From Ceratorhiza oryzae-sativae (Eukaryota > Basidiomycota > Agaricomycetes > Cantharellales > Ceratobasidiaceae), in contig JARWMV010000233.1 in assembly GCA_030998015.1 (NCBI GenBank), positions 248,001-312,000 on the forward strand: a stretch of 64,000 nucleotides of DNA, given 5' to 3'. Below the pieces are notes generated by a model. It worked only from the letters and a program-made list of their open reading frames with translations. It searched no databases and was not told where the DNA came from. Of this stretch, positions 47,624 through 59,106 are shown piece by piece (position 1 is the first letter of the stretch; every line of letters starts with the position of its first letter). The position numbers and the translations under genes were made by a program.

Positions 47624-48874
47624 ATGTCCTCCACCACCCTGTGAGAAATCTTCTGGGATATAGTCGCGGCTGCTCCGTCCTGACATGTTTAACCCGCTAA
47701 TTACAGCCCAACGGACGTGCCTTGTATCGTGTTGAATGTCCAAGCCGGAACAGCTCTAGATTTGTTTAAGAAGGACGATCCATATGCAGATCGTGCAGCC
47801 GTTGGAGGCTATCCATTGCACATCCACCAAAATCAGCAAGTGAGTTATAATTAATTGACATCAAGTGCTTCGAGTGTGCTTAATGTGCTATGTAACCTTT
47901 TGCAGTGGACATTTCGTCATGGCAAGGTCGGCTACGTGATCGAAAACATCATGACACACACCCAAATCGGGTACCACCCTGACGATGAGGCGACATTGTC
48001 TGAAGGATCAAGTGCATCGTGTAACAGAAACCCCGTCGAATACAACATCCAAGGTGACGCCGAGACAGGTTTTTCGTGAGTTGTCCCTGAACGCTACGCT
48101 GAGCGTAATTTATGACAATTTTTCATCAGATTCGTCCTCTCGAACCAAGACCTCCCGTTTGCGCTCGAACTGGAGGATGGGTCGGCTGAACCTGGGAAGA
48201 TCATTCTGTTTAACAAACCCGACTCGTCGTTGAAGCAGAAATGGATGGTTTTGCCAGTTCAGAACTATGGTGATAAAAAATTCAAGCCGTAAGCCAGCTC
48301 ACTGATCGGTTTGTTCCTCCTAAAAAAAATCTTGGAAACGGCATTAGGATATACAAACCAACTATACTCAAGGTTGACTCCAGGAAACGTATTCGCGTTC
48401 CCCAAGGGCCCTTCTCCATGGATTGTGGTAGTGCTGACGGATCCCTCCATATGTGCTCTACTAACTCGGGCATCGCTAATCAAAAGGTGTGCATTCAGTG
48501 GAGCCTAGGGAGCCTAGGGGTTTCATATTGACTTTACTTGCCAGTGGACTATTGAACCAGCTATAATCGGCTACTTACTCAAGGGTCAGAACGGGAAATA
48601 TGTGCGTGCAAAGCAGGATGGTCTGAAAATGGAGGCGGAGGGTACGCAGTTCTTGTTCGAGCCGGTTAGCAAGGGGAAGGAAAAGGACGGCTATTAGTGA
48701 GATATGATCCCCCCCCCTTAAACGCAGTCTATGAACTGACTCGCATTTGAAAGCATCGTTGACGCAGCCGACCCTAACCTTGCATTTGATCTTGAAAAAG
48801 AGCCTGTTGGGGATGCGGTAAAGGTTGTTCTCAAGCCCGGGAGACACCAGAGGTGGATCGTGCAAACCTTCTAA
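47624..48874 (+). CDS. Ricin B-type (beta-trefoil) lectin-like protein, copy 2
   Basis: Exons 47624-47640, 47707-47839, 47906-48075, 48130-48288, 48348-48486, 48545-48696 and 48754-48874 give 296 aa. Qx(W) elements are QQ|WTFRH, QKWMVLPV, QK|WTIEP and QRWIVQTF. Introns lie directly before the Trp codon in elements one and three. Phases repeat as 2-0-2 / 2-0-2, so exons 2-4 and 5-7 are an ancient internal duplication of one trefoil unit. The C-terminal exon has the same length (121 nt) as in the divergent paralogue. There is no signal peptide. All donors are GT here. The proteins are clearly diverged although their upstream regions are nearly identical. Likely carbohydrate binding; the ligand cannot be read from the sequence. 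Confidence 0.78.
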
Positions 48875-50142
48875 ATGTATATGTATCGACGTCGGTTTAT
48901 TGGCCGATGTACCCAAATGACTTCAAGTGTGGCGTTTCTATCGATTTTTGCTGAATAGCTAAATAGAGATTTGAGACCTTTTATTCAAGCGATAGGCTAC
49001 GGTAAAACATGGCGCAAGGCCCCAGGGCTATTATGAAGCTGCGAAAGTCAATCAACGAAATGCTGTGGGACAAAGAGTGATGCATGCTAGACTCAGTTCA
49101 CGTTAACATGGTAGATCCTACTTTATAATCATCACTTTTTTGTCGCCCATTCTGATCCTGGTACCCATTCGCTCAATGCTCAAGAGTGTGTCCAAGATTT
49201 GATCACTGGAAAGGCTGCACAGACTCGATGACCTAATCCAGCTTCCACCGAAATCAACTGCAATTAACCCACCCTAGAACAGTAGAATGTCTTAAGTATA
49301 TTCCAACGATTTCAATTGCAGCATGAAACACATTTTAAGCCCAGATAATCCCATAAAAGTAACTATACTGTGTCGTGTATCTCGAATGTGTTCACTACAC
49401 AAGCACTTAACCGCGCCTGTGCCGTGCGCATACACGTACTTTCCATGCCCAGGTCGGATCACTCCCCAGTTGAAACTTCCGTGCTCGGTTATATGAGCAT
49501 GCATTGTTTTGCTTAGTGTCTTTTTCAAAGCGGCTCGAAACCAAGAGAGGGTGCCACGTACCTTTTCGTTCGTCAAGGCACCAGGGTTGATAGGGGGAAT
49601 ACCTTTCGAAGCACATTAACACAGCATCACTCAATGATACACTCTTCGTCTAGATCCGACTAATCAATGCTTGGGATTCAGCTTCACATACAAATTGATC
49701 CAAATTCGACCCTAAATCATACAACCGTGCGCAACCCACACATGCACAGCTAAAAGCGGAACCTTCCGGGAACATAAAATAGGAAAGCGCGCATGAAACA
49801 AAAACGACAAAAGAATGACCAGAGGGAACCATCCAGAGAAAGTGGAGATAGTCAAACGACGAAGAGGATACGGATACATGACAGTGATCGACGATGGTCA
49901 AACTGTGGGAAAAGCAGAAAAGCAACTCAAGATATAGAAATATGACGAAGGTCAAGACTGGTGAACAGAGGCATGACGAAAGGGCCAGCCGCGATCGAGA
50001 TAGACTTTGGAGAATGACAATAAACGGAACCGACGGACGCATGACGTAGATGACGTATGCAACCAACTCATACGTAATCACCCACTTTATTCCCGTTTTG
50101 GAAGTTTGGCTCTGGGCCAGGAACAAAAACGCCGAGGACGCT
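48875..50142. other. Intergenic between convergent genes
   Basis: No supported gene. The minus-strand frames at 49292-49634 and 49650-50150 lack domains. Confidence 0.45.
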
Positions 50143-51442
50143 TTAGGCACGCTGTTCTGCGTTCATGCCGGGCGAGGTCGCGGCAGTCGTGGCCGCAGCA
50201 AAAACTCTGCGCAGTCGCCGGCGCCAACGAAAAATTGAGAAACGGACGCGGAGCGTGAACGACTGCCATTGGCGGCGGACCGAATATCCACACGAAGGTC
50301 TGGATCATTCCGGGTCAGCCGAGCCAAGGAAAGAAACGGGTAGATCGCTACTCACGTCCATTCGTCTTGCATACTCTCGTCATATGATCGTTTGGCGGGT
50401 ACGTAGCCCCGCCCGGTCGCCGAGACACCGCTTCGTCCTTGGACTTGCATTTAATCTTGGTTTTCGACTTGGGTTTCGGGTAGGCCTTGACCGAGGCTGG
50501 GGCTGAGCCAGGAGTGGGCGCTTGGGGGGTAGTCTGAGGTGTGGCGCTTTTGCGCTTGGTGGGCGTCGGGCTGGAGGCGTCCTTGTCAAGCCTGGGGACG
50601 ACCTCTTCCCGCCTCCATTCCTTCTCATCCCATTCCATCCCCGCGAAATCCGCATACCCATCTTCCTCCGCGGCCTTTTCCACGCCTCCCTCCTGAGTGG
50701 CCGATCCAGATCCCGAGTTCGAACCGTAGCCAGGTGGACTGGCACTCGCATGCAGCCGGGACCACTCGAGCTCTGATTCGGCATCCTCATCGATATCCAT
50801 CTGAGCCTCGACCTCGGCGTCTGAGTCTTCTTCATTGTGCCCCGCCGAGTTTGAATACCGGGCTGTAAAATCGGCGTAGCCCGCAAACGGACTGCCAGCA
50901 AAGGGACTGCCAGCAAACGGGCTTACGCCCGCGTCCGAGCATCCACCGACGCTTCCGCATGGATATCGCGAGCCTCGGGCACTCGTGGTGCTACCCCTTC
51001 GGGCCATGTTTGTCCGAGTTGGGGAAGAAGGAACGGCCGGGGGGAACATGCGATAGTCTGGGTCGTGTGCGACGCCGCTCTCGTCCACAAACACTCGGGC
51101 CTGTTGAGCTTGGCATGGTCCAACCCCCGAGTAGGCAGGGTCGAGCAAGAGTGCGCGTGCTTCAGCTGCAGAACGAGATCGGGAAGTCGATGGCGAGCAC
51201 GTAAACGGCGAAGCGTGCGAAAAGGATGAGTTACGAGAGTGGGTGTGAGTGTGGGGAGCTGGCGCAGTGGTCGAATTACGTCTTGAGGGATGAGGGTAAG
51301 ATGATGTCGAGGCCGAGCGGGACGGGCGCGAGCTGGTGTATGCAGTGGATCTGGACGCAGGTGTGTCGCTCGTGGTGCTCCGGCGGAAGCGTTTGTGCGG
51401 ACGAGGCGAGTCGCCCATTGGCGTCATTGCGAGTGTCGCCAT
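50143..51442 (-). CDS. Uncharacterised low-complexity protein with LDPxYxG / VFVD / HDPDY motif (member 2)
   Basis: Exons 51442-50403 and 50299-50143 give 398 aa. After a Ser-rich N-terminus comes the family signature: LLLDPAYSG, then ARVFVDESGVAHDPDYRMFP. A four-fold PFAG repeat (SPFAGSPFAGSPFAGYADF) follows, then an acidic tract, ELEWSRLHAS, EWDEKEWRREEVVP and a Lys/Pro-rich part. The C-terminal exon (PSCGYSVRRQWQSFTLRVRF) matches member 3. The donor at 50402 (gtaccc) was chosen because it restores the conserved phase-2 junction. A stronger gtgagt donor at 50355 would give a different reading frame. EWDEKEW is shared with member 3 but not with member 1. The function is unknown; the protein is probably largely disordered. 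Confidence 0.62.
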
Positions 51443-54400
51443 CGAAGTTCGGCAATCTAGAGTTTTCGGCGAACTAGTAGTTTAAACAACAAAAGATGTG
51501 CTCGTATGACGGAGCAGGACCTCAAAGGCGTGGCTGCGAGCACTAGCACTAGCGAGCGAGGGGGCGAGTTGAGAACCAGAGCAAGCAGAGACGGGCCAAT
51601 TGTTGGATATATAGCCAGACTGGGTGAGATGAGGTGTGGGGGACGGGTGCAGAGTGCGGCCGATTCGGATAGGGGCGCGCAGAGCAAATATGGGCCGGGT
51701 GGGCGGATATGTCGCGGTTGTCAGACAGTCGATGGTGCGCCCAGAAAGCGGCCGAGGCTGGTATACGAGGAAGCAGCGAGTCGCGCATCGGATGGAAAGT
51801 TGGCGTGGGTGAGCGCAACCCTAGTGAGCCAGCGCGTCCGTGTGAGAACCGACAACGGGCTCAATCGCTGCGCGCATTGGGCCGTTGCTCGCTCATTTGG
51901 CGCAGACGGCTGATGAGCCAATATATGCCTCTTTGTCCATATCGGGCCCCCTCCAGCAGCTCATAAATCCCGCATCATCTGGGCTGGCTTGGTTGAGATG
52001 CCTAAAGATCACAGGGAAAGAACACCGGAATTGCCGGCCACGTGACTCGTTGCGGCCTTTAATACTCTCTAACTTGTCGGAGCGCCGGCCCCCGCTTGGA
52101 GACCATTATCTGCTCAACGAGGTCTCACCGGCTAACAATGTTTTCTACCCATGATCTGTCGAGCAAGTCCACCATCAGAACAACTGACCATATCGGACTC
52201 GAATCGCTCGCACTTGCCACGCCAATCGAAAACTGACCGCAGCCCAAACCGGCTCGAGCGTGTCATAAGAAAAAACGAAGAAAGAAAGAAACAGTACTAG
52301 CGCCCGTGTTCAATCAGCAGTTTCTTCGAGCATGACTCTTTGTTCTCGAACAAACCCGACGCACTGCCTCCCATGTTGGTCGAGCGTTCTCGAACAACCC
52401 GGTTGAGTCTGCCCGTGTAGGCTCGAGCGCCCGAAAAACCTAGCAAGGTTGCTGTTTCCATCTTGAGCAGAAACACATCGATAGCCGCGGAACTGAGCGC
52501 TCATCACACATTCCTCGCCGGTCCGGCACGACGACATGAACGCAATCAAAATCGAAAAAAAAGCACACCACCGGCACCACGAGACCCGCACGGCCGATTT
52601 CTATTTGGAGAGCCGATATCTTCCTGGGCTCCTACTTGTTCCTCGAGCGTCAACCTTAAACGGCACGCCTAAGCCCATCTATACACCACACACGGGCATA
52701 GATCTGGCCACATGCCGGTGGGTGTGCGGATGTCTCCTGACCGCGCAATCTGGGCACCGGAGAGGCAGTGTGAGCTCCCATCGCGGGAGCGCTGCTGACA
52801 AAGCCCCCTCTGTTTAGGAGGCGCACTGCCACTGAGGTACAGTGGCACGGTGGACCCGTCTCATCTCCAACTGCGCTGACCGACAAATATCGGACTTTCT
52901 GCAACTAGGTTATCTAATAGACAGATTTGTCAAGCTTCGACACATGTTCATGAAATCAAGTTTTTTGGCGGGAGTACGGGGTGCCCTCAAACCACCAAGC
53001 GCCTCGGTGCTGCACTCGCAATAAGAAGCACTCCTCGTTTTAGACACACATCCCAAACTCACATGATCGAACAGTCGTTTCGGACGGCGATTTGTCGACG
53101 TTTTAGGGTAATCCTTCAATTTTTCGAGGGTGCAGTACTCCCCCGGTCTTTTGCCTAGGCTTCGGGCTCGAGGTGGGGACAGACTAAAACGTGGTGCCGA
53201 CGGGACTGACAGAGCACGCGGCACATGGGGTCTGTGCTTCGTTTATGTCAAATGTAATGTCAAAATAGCGTGTAATATTATCCTAGACTTTTGAAATACG
53301 TTTCGTTTGACTTTTTTAAAGCTCCTCGTACGATGAACCATCCAGGAACGTTGTCTGAAACGACCGTACGTACAAACGGCGCCACGAGGCGCGCACAGTG
53401 GCAAAACCAGGACAACAAACAAAGACAGTCACGTGAAACGCTTGAATAGAGAGCGAGACATTGCTCAGGACCGCATCGATAGCCGAACTGCTTAAACTTG
53501 CCTCTTGGCGTGGCGTATCTTATTATACGGGCCTCGTACCGGTGAAGCAAGGCAGCTTTTTCGCCTAACAATAAGACAGAGTCTCCTCTTGGGCAATGCT
53601 CCATGTATGCACAAAAGGGAGTGGCACCATTTGGTCTATTTCCGGGCACAAGGCTGAAGTCACCCAGCCCTATCGAGTCCAACTATAGTTGACCCAAAAA
53701 AGTCAAACTTTGCAAGGCGAATTCACCTCACGCACACAGCTCTGACAAGGTCCACGAGAGAGAAAGAAAAAAAAGTCCCCGCTCATCCAATACACAACCA
53801 GCTTCGCCCTCTCGGAATAGGGCAAGATAAGTCTAGACGAGCACTCACGACGAGAAGAGCCATCAGGACATGATCCCCAACGTAAGCACCCTGAATCGGG
53901 TCTAAATGAGCCTCGTACCCTTTTTTTAATTTTGCCGGGTGTCTTTTTTTACGTGTACACAATCGACCCCGAAATTTGAGCGTGGAACGATAACAGCGGG
54001 AGAGGGAGGGGAGCAGGCCACGTACCTGGTCTAAGCTCAGCTTTGCGTCTACCCGCCCCGAATGAATCGAGCGCCGTTGACAGGCGTCTTGCGCATGGTG
54101 TCAAAATCGCATCCGTTTTTCCTCGGTCGATCGATTTAGCAAGTCACGGTACTCGCAACACACGGACGTTCGGTTCAGTTGTTCATTTCATTCATGATCG
54201 TATCGCGAAAAAACCCAAACAAACACCAAACAAAGAGGAGGGCATCGACAGCGAAGAAAGCATAGTAAAAGAAAAATGTACATAAATCGAAAAGAAATGC
54301 ATACACAATTGTTTCACACTTCAGTTTCAAAGATATAATAAATTTGCATGTTCAAACCACAGAATGAGGCAACTCGACGAAACGAGGCCTGGCATAGATA

Positions 54401-54625
54401 GTGGAAAGGGGAACGGATAATCGCCTGCGATTCAAGCCCGCAAAGGAGCTCGAGCAATGCGAAGGGGATCAATGATCGAACACTGGAGGGGTGGGCAGTG
54501 CGTTCGAGCAGGGGTGCCGGACGAGCGGGCATCTCGTCGGGATAATAATACGGAGAAAGTCGAGGGCGTCGGGAACGGGTCGGCTGTGTACGTATAGAGT
54601 ATGGGTGTGGCTAGAGGCGCCTTGG
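51443..54625. other. Long intergenic stretch, no gene seen
   Basis: About 3.2 kb, with only short frames on both strands and no splice continuity. Part is the promoter of the minus-strand gene at 51442. Confidence 0.4.
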
Positions 54626-55552
54626 TCAAGTGCCAACAGACACCGCACGGCGGGCTCGGCGAGCAATGCGGTGTGCGCTAAGGCGGGTATGCAGGGCAAA
54701 AGTGGCCCACTGGCGACGGAGAATATATCCGCACGAGGGACTGCAGAGGGATCGGAGGTAAGCACTTGGACTGGCAGGGTAAGGTGGGGCAACGTACGTC
54801 TCGTCGGCAGCGGTGTCCATGGTGTCCTCACGGACGAGTTCAACGGCGCTGTGGCGCGAGTAGGCAATGGCCGGGGGATCGTGCTCGTCCTCCTCCATCG
54901 CCGCGGCAGGCTCGATGATGGTAGGCGCAACGGGGACATAGACCGTGCGCGGGGTGTCGAACGACGTCATGCTGCTCGCCTTGGAGTGCTTGCGACGCTT
55001 GGCTGGTGCGGCTGGGACCACGACCTCACGCGTCCACTCCTTCTCGTCCCACTCGTCATCGCCAAACAAGGAAACCTCCTGGGGTGGTGGCGATGTCGAC
55101 GAGCTGGACGCACCACTGCTCGTGTAGGGCGAGGCGGCGCGGACTCGGGACCACTCGGCCTCGGAGTCGTCGTCCTCGCGCGAGAGGTCATCATCGGAGG
55201 GCATGCGGCGGAAGAAGCCACGGGGCGAGGTGGTGGCGGTCGTCTGGGAGGGGCGGCGCGGATAGGTGGGGAAGATCTGGTAGTCTGGGTCGTGAGCGTC
55301 GCCGTTGGGGTCGATGAACACGCGGGCGCTGGACTCGCGGCGACCCGAGTAGGCGGGGTCGAGCACGCGAGCGACAATCTCGGCGCGGGCCTCGGGGGAC
55401 ATCTGGTGGGAGCGGCGGCGGGGCTTGCGGCAGGCGTGGGGGTGGCCTGGGCGGTAGTAGGGGGCGTAGACCATGTCTTCGTCGTCGCTCGACTCTGCAG
55501 GGAGGAGCGGGCTGGCGGGCTTGAGCAGCTTGGCAGCGAGATGGGGGGTCAT
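54626..55552 (-). CDS. Uncharacterised low-complexity protein with LDPxYxG / VFVD / HDPDY motif (member 3)
   Basis: Exons 55552-54798 and 54740-54626 give 289 aa. The clearest copy of the signature is at about residues 55-95: ARVLDPAYSG, SSARVFIDPNGDAHDPDYQIFP. Then come an acidic Ser-rich tract with EAEWSRVRA, DEWDEKEWTREVVVP and a basic patch, and the conserved C-terminal exon PSCGYILRRQWATFALHTRL. The intron is 57 nt with a gtacgt donor, phase 2, as in member 1, and is again open in frame if retained. No signal peptide or membrane segment is seen. The role is unknown. A 406-codon frame on the opposite strand over this gene is a shadow of its GC-rich composition. Confidence 0.65.
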   Translation of the reverse strand: MTPHLAAKLLKPASPLLPAESSDDEDMVYAPYYRPGHPHACRKPRRRSHQMSPEARAEIVARVLDPAYSGRRESSARVFIDPNGDAHDPDYQIFPTYPRRPSQTTATTSPRGFFRRMPSDDDLSREDDDSEAEWSRVRAASPYTSSGASSSSTSPPPQEVSLFGDDEWDEKEWTREVVVPAAPAKRRKHSKASSMTSFDTPRTVYVPVAPTIIEPAAAMEEDEHDPPAIAYSRHSAVELVREDTMDTAADETYVAPPYPASPSAYLRSLCSPSCGYILRRQWATFALHTRLSAHRIARRARRAVSVGT

Positions 55553-56397
55553 TGTTATATGTTCGGGAGCTGGCCTCGTGTGCGGGGTTACAGGGGCTTT
55601 GTTGCTCGGGACGAGAAGGGGGAAACAACGGCGAGCCAGGGGCCCTCCGCGCTGTTATATCCATACGGGCTGCCTTCGGGCGATGATGGATGGGCGAGTC
55701 AGCTCACATAGCCGACCCCGAGGCGCCGACCCAGCTTTTCCGCTTTTTCTGCTTCCGCCCGCTTCCCGGCCTCCCAGCCCCCGTCCGCTGACTCACTGGA
55801 GTCCGCCCGCTACCCGCGCGATTCGAGCCTCTGCCGCAGCCCGATGGTGTCGATGCTACGTCGATAGCATCAGCCTGGGACCACCACACACGCGCGTCTG
55901 CTCACCTCCGAGGTATATGCACACATGGTGACGCGGCTGCGCGTACTGCGGCTGGTCGACGGCAGCGACTGGGTCCCAGCTGCTGGTGGCAGTGTGCCGT
56001 CGCAGCCATTCCGTCCCGCAGAGCCCCTAGCGGGACCTGCGATTATCGATAGCAACATAGGAGATCCCAGCAAGAGCTTTCCGCATCCAGCCACCAGCCT
56101 GCAACCACGCACCGGGCAAACGGAGTGCGGGTCCCGAGACAGGCAATCCAGCGTGGAGGCCGGTCCTCGTGCCGGCGATCCTCTCGAGAACTCGCCTGAT
56201 CAGGCAATTGTTTGGTCCGCGGTGCCACCCCCTATGCCCCGCGGACCCCCAACCTCCCAGAGACTGTCTCACACATCGGCCATGTCAGCCGTGAGCGCGC
56301 TCGCCCAGTCCTGGGGCTTTGTCATTGCGCGCCCTCCACCGCCAAAAGCTGCCTCACGTGATGGGGATGACTCACCCGCCGATCACTCAGCACGACG
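55553..56397. other. Spacer between divergent genes
   Basis: GC-rich, open in several frames but without domains. Likely promoter of both neighbours. Confidence 0.4.
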
Positions 56398-57069
56398 ATG
56401 GCCTCGCCATTTGCAGCGCTGACTCGCACAGACTCGCACTCGGGCCCATTGGCCGACGATGAAGAGGAAGAGGCACGCGATTGACTTGCCAATCCCCAAG
56501 CTTTCTACTCATTGTTCTGCGCAGACCGACTATCTATCGCTCGAGTTGGGCGCGGTTGATCCCCATTTGCTTTCGCTGCGCGTCGATGCGCCTAGTCGTG
56601 CGTCATCGATTCCACCCAGTGTCGCTTTCTAACGACATGACCCGCAGGGCCTAGAAACACCCACTCCGTTTCTCCAACTCGGCGACTCGGTCTATCGGGG
56701 CTTGCATGTATCCACCCTAGGCACCGAGCTGGTGTTCGATGACGCAACCCGTGCGTAGAGCTTACTCTCCACTCTGCATCATGGACTAATCGCATGACAC
56801 TAGCCGATGCCTCGACGCGATCCATACGTCCGTTTGCTCACATCGAGCACAAGGTGCTTTTTAACCCAGTTTCGCTCGTCCCCAGGCGCGACCCCGTCGC
56901 CGAGCCGGGAGCGGCGTCGCTGCGCGCACGTGACCAAGAAACCGCCGACGGATCCGCTTCTGGCAGTGGCAGTGCCGCGCGCCAGCCCACGGTTCGCCGA
57001 CGCGCTGGCCGACCAAGGGGTAGTGGCAGGGGCCGGGCACGCACTGCTGAAACGCGCACAAACCTCTGA
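56398..57069 (+). CDS. TFIIIC subunit with triple-barrel domain (Tfc7/GTF3C6-like)
   Basis: Exons 56398-56472, 56525-56581, 56648-56750 and 56804-57069 give 166 aa. The acidic start LADDEEEE|TDYLSLELGAVD and GLETPTPFLQLGDSVYRG, LGTELVFDD, RPFAHIEHKVLFNPVSLVPR follow the TFIIIC triple-barrel domain found in the yeast tau55 and human GTF3C6 subunits. Known role: this subunit pairs with the tau95-type subunit in the DNA-binding TFIIIC complex that recruits RNA polymerase III. The C-terminus is Arg/Gly-rich (AGRPRGSGRGRAR), AT-hook-like, and probably adds DNA contact. The first intron needs a GC donor (GAG|GCACGC, 56473-56524): there is no GT suitable as a donor in that stretch, and the spliced frame restores the conserved acidic-to-barrel junction. 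It converges on RPN6 with only 90 nt between stop codons. Confidence 0.78.
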
Positions 57070-57159
57070 CACTGTGTTTTACCCACAGATCACTCTCAGA
57101 TCCTCGCGGTCTGGACATATATGGCACATTCTTTAAAAACTTTTTACATCTCAATCACC

Positions 57160-59106
57160 TTATGCGATCGTGACCGACTGCGTGCAGGACAAACGTGAGC
57201 TCAGATTTGCGTAATAGAAGCAATCACCGGACCGCCTCACCTTGGCGTATAGCGACTGTACCACCTTGCCCACTTGCTCTATTGTTTGGATCGCCGCATC
57301 GTAGGTGCCCTATTCCCAGCCAAACCCGTCAGCCGAAATGAACGGACCCTGGTTCTGAAACCGAGCCGAATTACTCACATCTACCACCGGCTCGTCAAAC
57401 ACCACGAGCCAGCCGTTGCCTTGGTCGAGCACGCCATAGAACACCTTGTCGAGTATCATCTGCGACAGCTTCTTCTCAACGGTGGCGCGACTTTGTCCAA
57501 CGCCTTGCGCGACATGCTCCAGCTCGACACACGCATACGGTTCGATGATTCGAAGCAGGTTCTGTTCCAGCAGCGTGTCGTACAACGCTGCGAGGTGTGA
57601 GCGGATCGTTGGATCCAGGGATAGCTCTATGCGCCACATGCATGAATTACAACCCAATCCGATATCGTCCACACGATGCACACCTTGCTTGTAGTCCCTG
57701 AGCGCGGTCTCAAACTCGGCAAGGTTACGATTCTGGTGCGCGAGCGCGATCGCGCGCATAGACTCTACATCACGCAGCTGGGCAAATTTGAGTGCAAGCT
57801 TGATGGATAGAAGTGAGGTCACGTCTTCCGGCTGACCCGATCGGGCAATAACAAATCAGCTCTCAACGTGGGGGTTGATGCACGAGGCCTAGGATACGAA
57901 ATTTCTCACAAGGTTCAGCATGATCTTGCATAGCAACATGTACTTGAGAGCCGTGAGCGCCTTGGGGTCGTCTCGCGATGATAGGTTCTCGAACGTCTCG
58001 AAAAAGTAAGAGTACCTGAGGGAATAGGATTTGTGATTAGCTTGCTATCGATCCAGGGTCGTGAACCCCGACTCACGCGGTCTTGTAGTCTTTGTCCTCT
58101 GCGTGGAGAATCCCACTCTGTAAATCAAGTTGCGCCTGAAGGTGTGGGGGGCAGTAAATCGCATTTGCAGCCGCCCTTGCCGAGGTCAATGCAGCCTGAA
58201 ATAAACATAAGGATTGATTCGATTTGTGTCATATTTGAATTCAAGGCTTACTTTGGCTTTAGGCATATTAGCAATGCCCCGGAATACTCGACTCTCGAGG
58301 AGATGTACCTCGGCCAAAACGAGCTTGTCGTCCAGCCGTCGCAGCTCCGTGAGAAGCGACTCGATAAGTGTCAGCGCTGGTCTAGAGCAGCCCATCCGGC
58401 CCTTGGATCATTCAAAAAAAGTCCAAATGCCGGCAAGAGACACGCACCGGTATTTCTCTCCGTCGAGATATACCCCGACAAGCCGAGCTTCGAGATTCTG
58501 CCTCAGGAAGACTCGACGCTCTGTTCGTGCCCAGGCAATGTTCTCGCTGAGAACATTGGTGAGGACCGAACCGCTATTTGGAATCGCAGAAAGGTTGTCG
58601 ATGAGTGTGCGGACTAAACGTGAGACGGCAAAACGTCAAACTTTACATGGAAGCCGGGCGGGCTATTCGCGGGACGCACTGAGTTTGGCTGTTTTGGCTT
58701 TGGCCGTCGAGGACATGAATGCGCGCGAGGCAGTTACGAGTTCGGCGAGTCCCTGTGCGTTGCTTTTGGTTCGAGTTTAATCAGAATCCGCCATGACCAT
58801 ATGCATATGACTCACTTGCTGTCTTGATACAGCTGCCCGAGCTGCACCAGCGCCGTTTCCTGGTGTCGCAGCTCGTCGTCATTGGCTGGATAGCCCCCCC
58901 ACCCCCAAGTCCACACGTACCCCCCGGTCCAAATCAGAAATAAACAAAGGCGTGATATTTTCGTCAGAACCACGTTGGCCAGAATTCATCTTTCAGCACT
59001 CACCCGCTTTTGCTTCCAGCAACGACTTGTAGATCTGCTCGGCCCGTTGTGGGTCAGCCTTGACCGCAGCATTCGCCTCGGCCAATCGTGCTTCGAGAGA
59101 GCTCAT
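57160..59106 (-). CDS. RPN6: 26S proteasome regulatory subunit Rpn6 (PSMD11)
   Basis: Eleven exons in coding order: 59106-59004, 58885-58816, 58762-58680, 58613-58448, 58381-58252, 58195-58077, 58015-57910, 57831-57684, 57626-57379, 57309-57241 and 57177-57160. They give 419 aa, the usual Rpn6 length. Landmarks are [144 protein letters not shown] and [11 protein letters not shown], ending [14 protein letters not shown]. The N-terminal TPR-like solenoid and C-terminal PCI domain are complete. Role: a lid subunit that clamps the lid to the base and core particle of the 26S proteasome. Exon 3's acceptor at 58763 was chosen because it gives the conserved NAQGLAE. Confidence 0.95.

Noticed and set aside
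54491..55711. 406-codon plus-strand frame
   Set aside because: Antisense shadow of the GC-rich gene at 54626-55552. Composition is Gly/Ala/Arg without domains.
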